In this document: positions 57,109 to 59,645 of the stretch, piece after piece | Layout of the letters: each line of letters starts with the position of its first letter | Numbering within the stretch: the first letter of the stretch is position 1 | Assembly: GCA_947631465.1 (NCBI GenBank) | Contig: CANRLK010000005.1 | Coordinates: 1 to 59,645, forward strand | DNA: 59,645 nt | Reading direction: 5' to 3' | Source: an uncultured Clostridia bacterium | GTDB taxonomy: Bacteria; Bacillota; Clostridia; Christensenellales; Borkfalkiaceae | Notes under the pieces: generated by a model | What the model was told of the DNA's origin: nothing | What the model saw: only the letters and a program-made list of their open reading frames with translations | The model's database searches: none | Translations under genes and position numbers: made by a program

Positions 57109-59645
57109 ATGAAAGATTTTATCGTATCCGACGAGGAGACGCTGCAAACGCTTCTTGCACGCGTGCGCGCGGCGCAGGAGAAGTTTGCGACCTATTCTCA
57201 GGAGCAGGTGGACGAGATCTTTTACCGCGCCGCGCTCGCCGCAAACAGGGCGCGCATCCCGCTTGCCAAGCTCGCCGTCGAGGAGACGGGCATGGGGGTT
57301 GTCGAGGACAAGGTCATCAAAAACCATTACGCTTCGGAATATATCTACAACGCCTATAAAGATACCAAGACCTGCGGCGTGATCGAACGGGACGAGGGGT
57401 TCGGCTATACGCGGACGGCAGAGCCGATCGGCGTGCTCGCCGCCGTCATCCCGACGACCAATCCGACGTCAACTGCGATCTTCAAATGCCTTTTGTGCCT
57501 GAAAACGCGGAACGGGCTCATCATCTCGCCCCATCCCCGCGCCAAAAAATGCACGATCGAAGCGGCAAAGATCGTCCTTGAAGCCGCCGTCAAGGCGGGC
57601 GCGCCCGAGGACATCATCGGCTGGATCGACCTTCCCACCGTCCCGCTCTCGGGAATGATCATGCGCGAGGCGGATATGATCTTGGCAACGGGAGGTCCCG
57701 GGATGGTGCAAGCCGCTTACTCTTCGGGCAAACCCGCCCTCGGCGTAGGCGCGGGCAACGTCCCCGCCGTGATTGACGATTCCGCCGACCTCAAACTCGC
57801 CGCTTCGTCCATTCTTCACTCCAAGACCTTCGACAACGGCATGATTTGCGCGTCCGAACAGTCCGTCATCGTTTTGAAAAGCGTCTATGAGGATTTTAAG
57901 CGCGAAATGATCTACCGCGGCGCGTACTTTTTGAACGAGGAAGAACTGCAAAAGGTAAGAAAGATCATGATGGTGAACGGCTCGATCAGCTCCGCGATCG
58001 TGGGGCAGACGGCGGGCAGGATCGCCGAAATGGCGGGCATTTCCCCGCCGCAGAGTCCCAAGGTGCTCGTGGGCGAGGTCGAGTCGGTCGAGCTTTCAGA
58101 GCCCTTCGCGCACGAGAAACTCTCGCCGCTCCTTGCGATGTACAAGGCGGAGGACTTCGAGGACGCGCTGTCCAAGGCGGACAGGCTCGTCAAAGACGGT
58201 GGCTTGGGACACACCGCCTCGCTCTTTGCGGCGGAGCAGGCGCGGGACAAGATCGACCGCTTCCGCGAAAAAATGCGCGCCTGCCGTATCCTCGTCAATA
58301 CCCCCTCTTCGCACGGGGGGATCGGAGATCTGTACAACTTCCGCTTCCCGCCGTCGCTCACCCTCGGCTGCGGAAGCTGGGGCGGCAACTCGGTCTCCGA
58401 AAACGTCGGAGTCAAACATCTTTTGAACATCAAAACGGTCGCAGAGAGGAGAGAAAACATGCTTTGGTTCAAAGCTCCCGAAAAAATTTACTTCAAACGC
58501 GGTTCGCTCGCGCCCGCACTCAAAGAGCTCGGAAAAAACGTATATCACAGAAAGCGCGCCTTTATCGTCACCGACCAATTTCTCTTCGAAAACGGGTACA
58601 CGAAAGAGGTCGAAAAGGTGTTGGACGAAGAGGGCATCGAACATGCGACGTTTTTCAAAGTGCAGTCCGACCCCACCCTTGAAACCGCGCGCGAAGGGGT
58701 CAAGCGCATGAGCGAGTTCTCCCCCGACGTCATCATCGCGGTCGGCGGCGGCTCGCCGATGGACGCCGCCAAGATCATGTGGGTGCTCTACGAACACCCC
58801 GAAACGAGCTTTGAGGACATGGCGATGCGGTTCATGGATATCAGAAAGCGGGTGTATTCCTTCCCGAAGATGGGCGAAAAGGCGCTCTTTGTCGCGATCC
58901 CCACGACCGCGGGTACGGGCTCGGAAGTCACCCCGTTTGCCGTCATCACCGACGAGCGCACGGGCGCGAAATACCCGCTCGCCGACTACGAACTTCTGCC
59001 CGATATTGCGATCGTCGACGTCGACCTCATGATGAACATCCCGAGGTCTTTGACGGCTGCGGCGGGCATCGACGCGGTGAGCCACGCCTTGGAAGCGGCG
59101 GTCTCGCTCATGGCGACCGACTTTACGAACGCGCTTGCAAAAGAGGCGTTGAAGATTCTCTTCGAATACCTGCCCCGCGCCTATGAGCTGGGGGGAAAAG
59201 ATGTTGAGGCGCGCGAAAAGGTCGCAAATGCCGCGACGATGGCGGGCATGGCGTTTGCCAATGCCTTTCTCGGCGTGTGCCACTCGATGGCGCATAAGCT
59301 CGGCTCGTACTTCCACTTGGCGCACGGGGTCGCAAACGCGCTGCTCCTTGAAGAGGTCATCCGCTTTAACAGCAGCGAACAGCCCAAAAAGATGGGCACG
59401 TTCCCGCAGTATGCCTATCCCATGGCGCGCGCAAGATATGCCGAGATCGCCCGCGTCTTGGGGCTCAAAGGCAAAAACGACGAAGAGCTCACCTCCGCGC
59501 TTATCAAGAAAGTAGGGGAGCTCAAAGCCGCGCTGAATCTTCCCAAGACCATCAAGGAAGCCCTCGGGGAAAAGTATTCGGAAGAGGAGTTTTTGGAAAA
59601 ACTCGACAAAATGTCCGAGGACGCGTTCGACGACCAGTGCACGGG
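57109..59645 (+). CDS. adhE: Bifunctional acetaldehyde-CoA/alcohol dehydrogenase AdhE, 3' end outside the window
   Basis: Reduces acetyl-CoA to acetaldehyde and then ethanol, regenerating NAD in fermentation. 845 codons are present without a stop; usual length is about 870, so only a short C-terminal piece is missing. N-terminal acylating aldehyde dehydrogenase (1 to about 440): PTTNPTSTAIFK, catalytic Cys247 in DNGMICASEQ, SPSSQG-like TPSSHGGIGDLYN and TLGCGSWGGNS. C-terminal iron alcohol dehydrogenase: GGGSPMDAAK, PTTAGTGSEVTPF, DAVSHALEA, HSMAHKLGSYFHLAHGVANALLL. AdhE enzymes assemble into spirosomes. It is a standard AdhE, in contrast to the reversed ADH-ALDH fusion at 12463. Confidence 0.97.
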   Translation, partial: MKDFIVSDEETLQTLLARVRAAQEKFATYSQEQVDEIFYRAALAANRARIPLAKLAVEETGMGVVEDKVIKNHYASEYIYNAYKDTKTCGVIERDEGFGYTRTAEPIGVLAAVIPTTNPTSTAIFKCLLCLKTRNGLIISPHPRAKKCTIEAAKIVLEAAVKAGAPEDIIGWIDLPTVPLSGMIMREADMILATGGPGMVQAAYSSGKPALGVGAGNVPAVIDDSADLKLAASSILHSKTFDNGMICASEQSVIVLKSVYEDFKREMIYRGAYFLNEEELQKVRKIMMVNGSISSAIVGQTAGRIAEMAGISPPQSPKVLVGEVESVELSEPFAHEKLSPLLAMYKAEDFEDALSKADRLVKDGGLGHTASLFAAEQARDKIDRFREKMRACRILVNTPSSHGGIGDLYNFRFPPSLTLGCGSWGGNSVSENVGVKHLLNIKTVAERRENMLWFKAPEKIYFKRGSLAPALKELGKNVYHRKRAFIVTDQFLFENGYTKEVEKVLDEEGIEHATFFKVQSDPTLETAREGVKRMSEFSPDVIIAVGGGSPMDAAKIMWVLYEHPETSFEDMAMRFMDIRKRVYSFPKMGEKALFVAIPTTAGTGSEVTPFAVITDERTGAKYPLADYELLPDIAIVDVDLMMNIPRSLTAAAGIDAVSHALEAAVSLMATDFTNALAKEALKILFEYLPRAYELGGKDVEAREKVANAATMAGMAFANAFLGVCHSMAHKLGSYFHLAHGVANALLLEEVIRFNSSEQPKKMGTFPQYAYPMARARYAEIARVLGLKGKNDEELTSALIKKVGELKAALNLPKTIKEALGEKYSEEEFLEKLDKMSEDAFDDQCT

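Noticed and set aside
1-59645. tRNA, rRNA, tmRNA, SRP RNA or RNase P RNA genes
   Set aside because: No characteristic conserved sequences were seen by eye on either strand; a covariance-model scan would be needed to exclude diverged forms.

Overview
The window reads as core chromosome of a Clostridia-type bacterium (Bacillota). The evidence is a threonine T-box leader before thrS, a Bacillota-style division and cell-wall (dcw) cluster with MraZ, and the gene order yicC-gmk-rpoZ // priA-def-fmt-rsmB-rlmN-rpe-thiN. Directly after thiN lies a tiny spoVM, and a YtxC-like gene precedes thrS; both are markers of an endospore-forming lineage. MurE carries the DNPR motif of meso-diaminopimelate-adding enzymes. 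DNA is moderately GC-rich by eye. No rRNA, tRNA, CRISPR array, transposase or prophage was seen. The precise lineage is not determined; an uncultured gut Clostridia is only a guess.

Layout. (1) 1-3540: repeat-bearing spacer, ytxC-like gene, T-box and thrS. (2) 3563-9272: a four-gene prepilin-like operon led by a 1,278-residue prepilin with GLUG-like repeats. (3) 9273-10640: gene-free DNA built of dispersed hairpin repeats. (4) 10646-15782: an accessory cluster of a MarR regulator with two operators, a membrane-tethered Ntn-type amide hydrolase, and a three-domain fusion of YhhN (lysoplasmalogenase family), iron alcohol dehydrogenase and class-3 (fatty) aldehyde dehydrogenase. (5) 15815-21344, minus strand: XRE-cupin regulator and potABCD polyamine importer with three tandem operators at the promoter. 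(6) 21504-38109: rpsT, then murI, the dcw cluster, ftsA and an ftsZ with a very long P/Q-rich linker. (7) 38340-45204: rpsU, an unknown gene, pcrA-ligA, yicC-gmk-rpoZ. (8) 45205-45872: repeat-rich spacer. (9) 45873-54003: priA to thiN, spoVM and a dipeptidase. (10) 54017-59645: a minus-strand ABC/FtsX exporter divergent from adhE, which is cut by the window end; a Rex-like site lies between their promoters.

How the genes fit together. Most of the window is housekeeping: envelope synthesis and division, translation initiation and processing (def, fmt), rRNA modification, replication restart and repair, and fermentation (adhE). Accessory interest is concentrated in regions 2, 4 and the spacers. 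The strongest candidate for something undescribed is the 12463-15714 fusion. A lysoplasmalogenase would release a fatty aldehyde, and the two fused dehydrogenases are of families that reduce or oxidise such aldehydes, so one polypeptide could release and dispose of the aldehyde. The spacer repeats form families, one of which (four copies) keeps an asymmetric internal loop and shows compensatory base changes.
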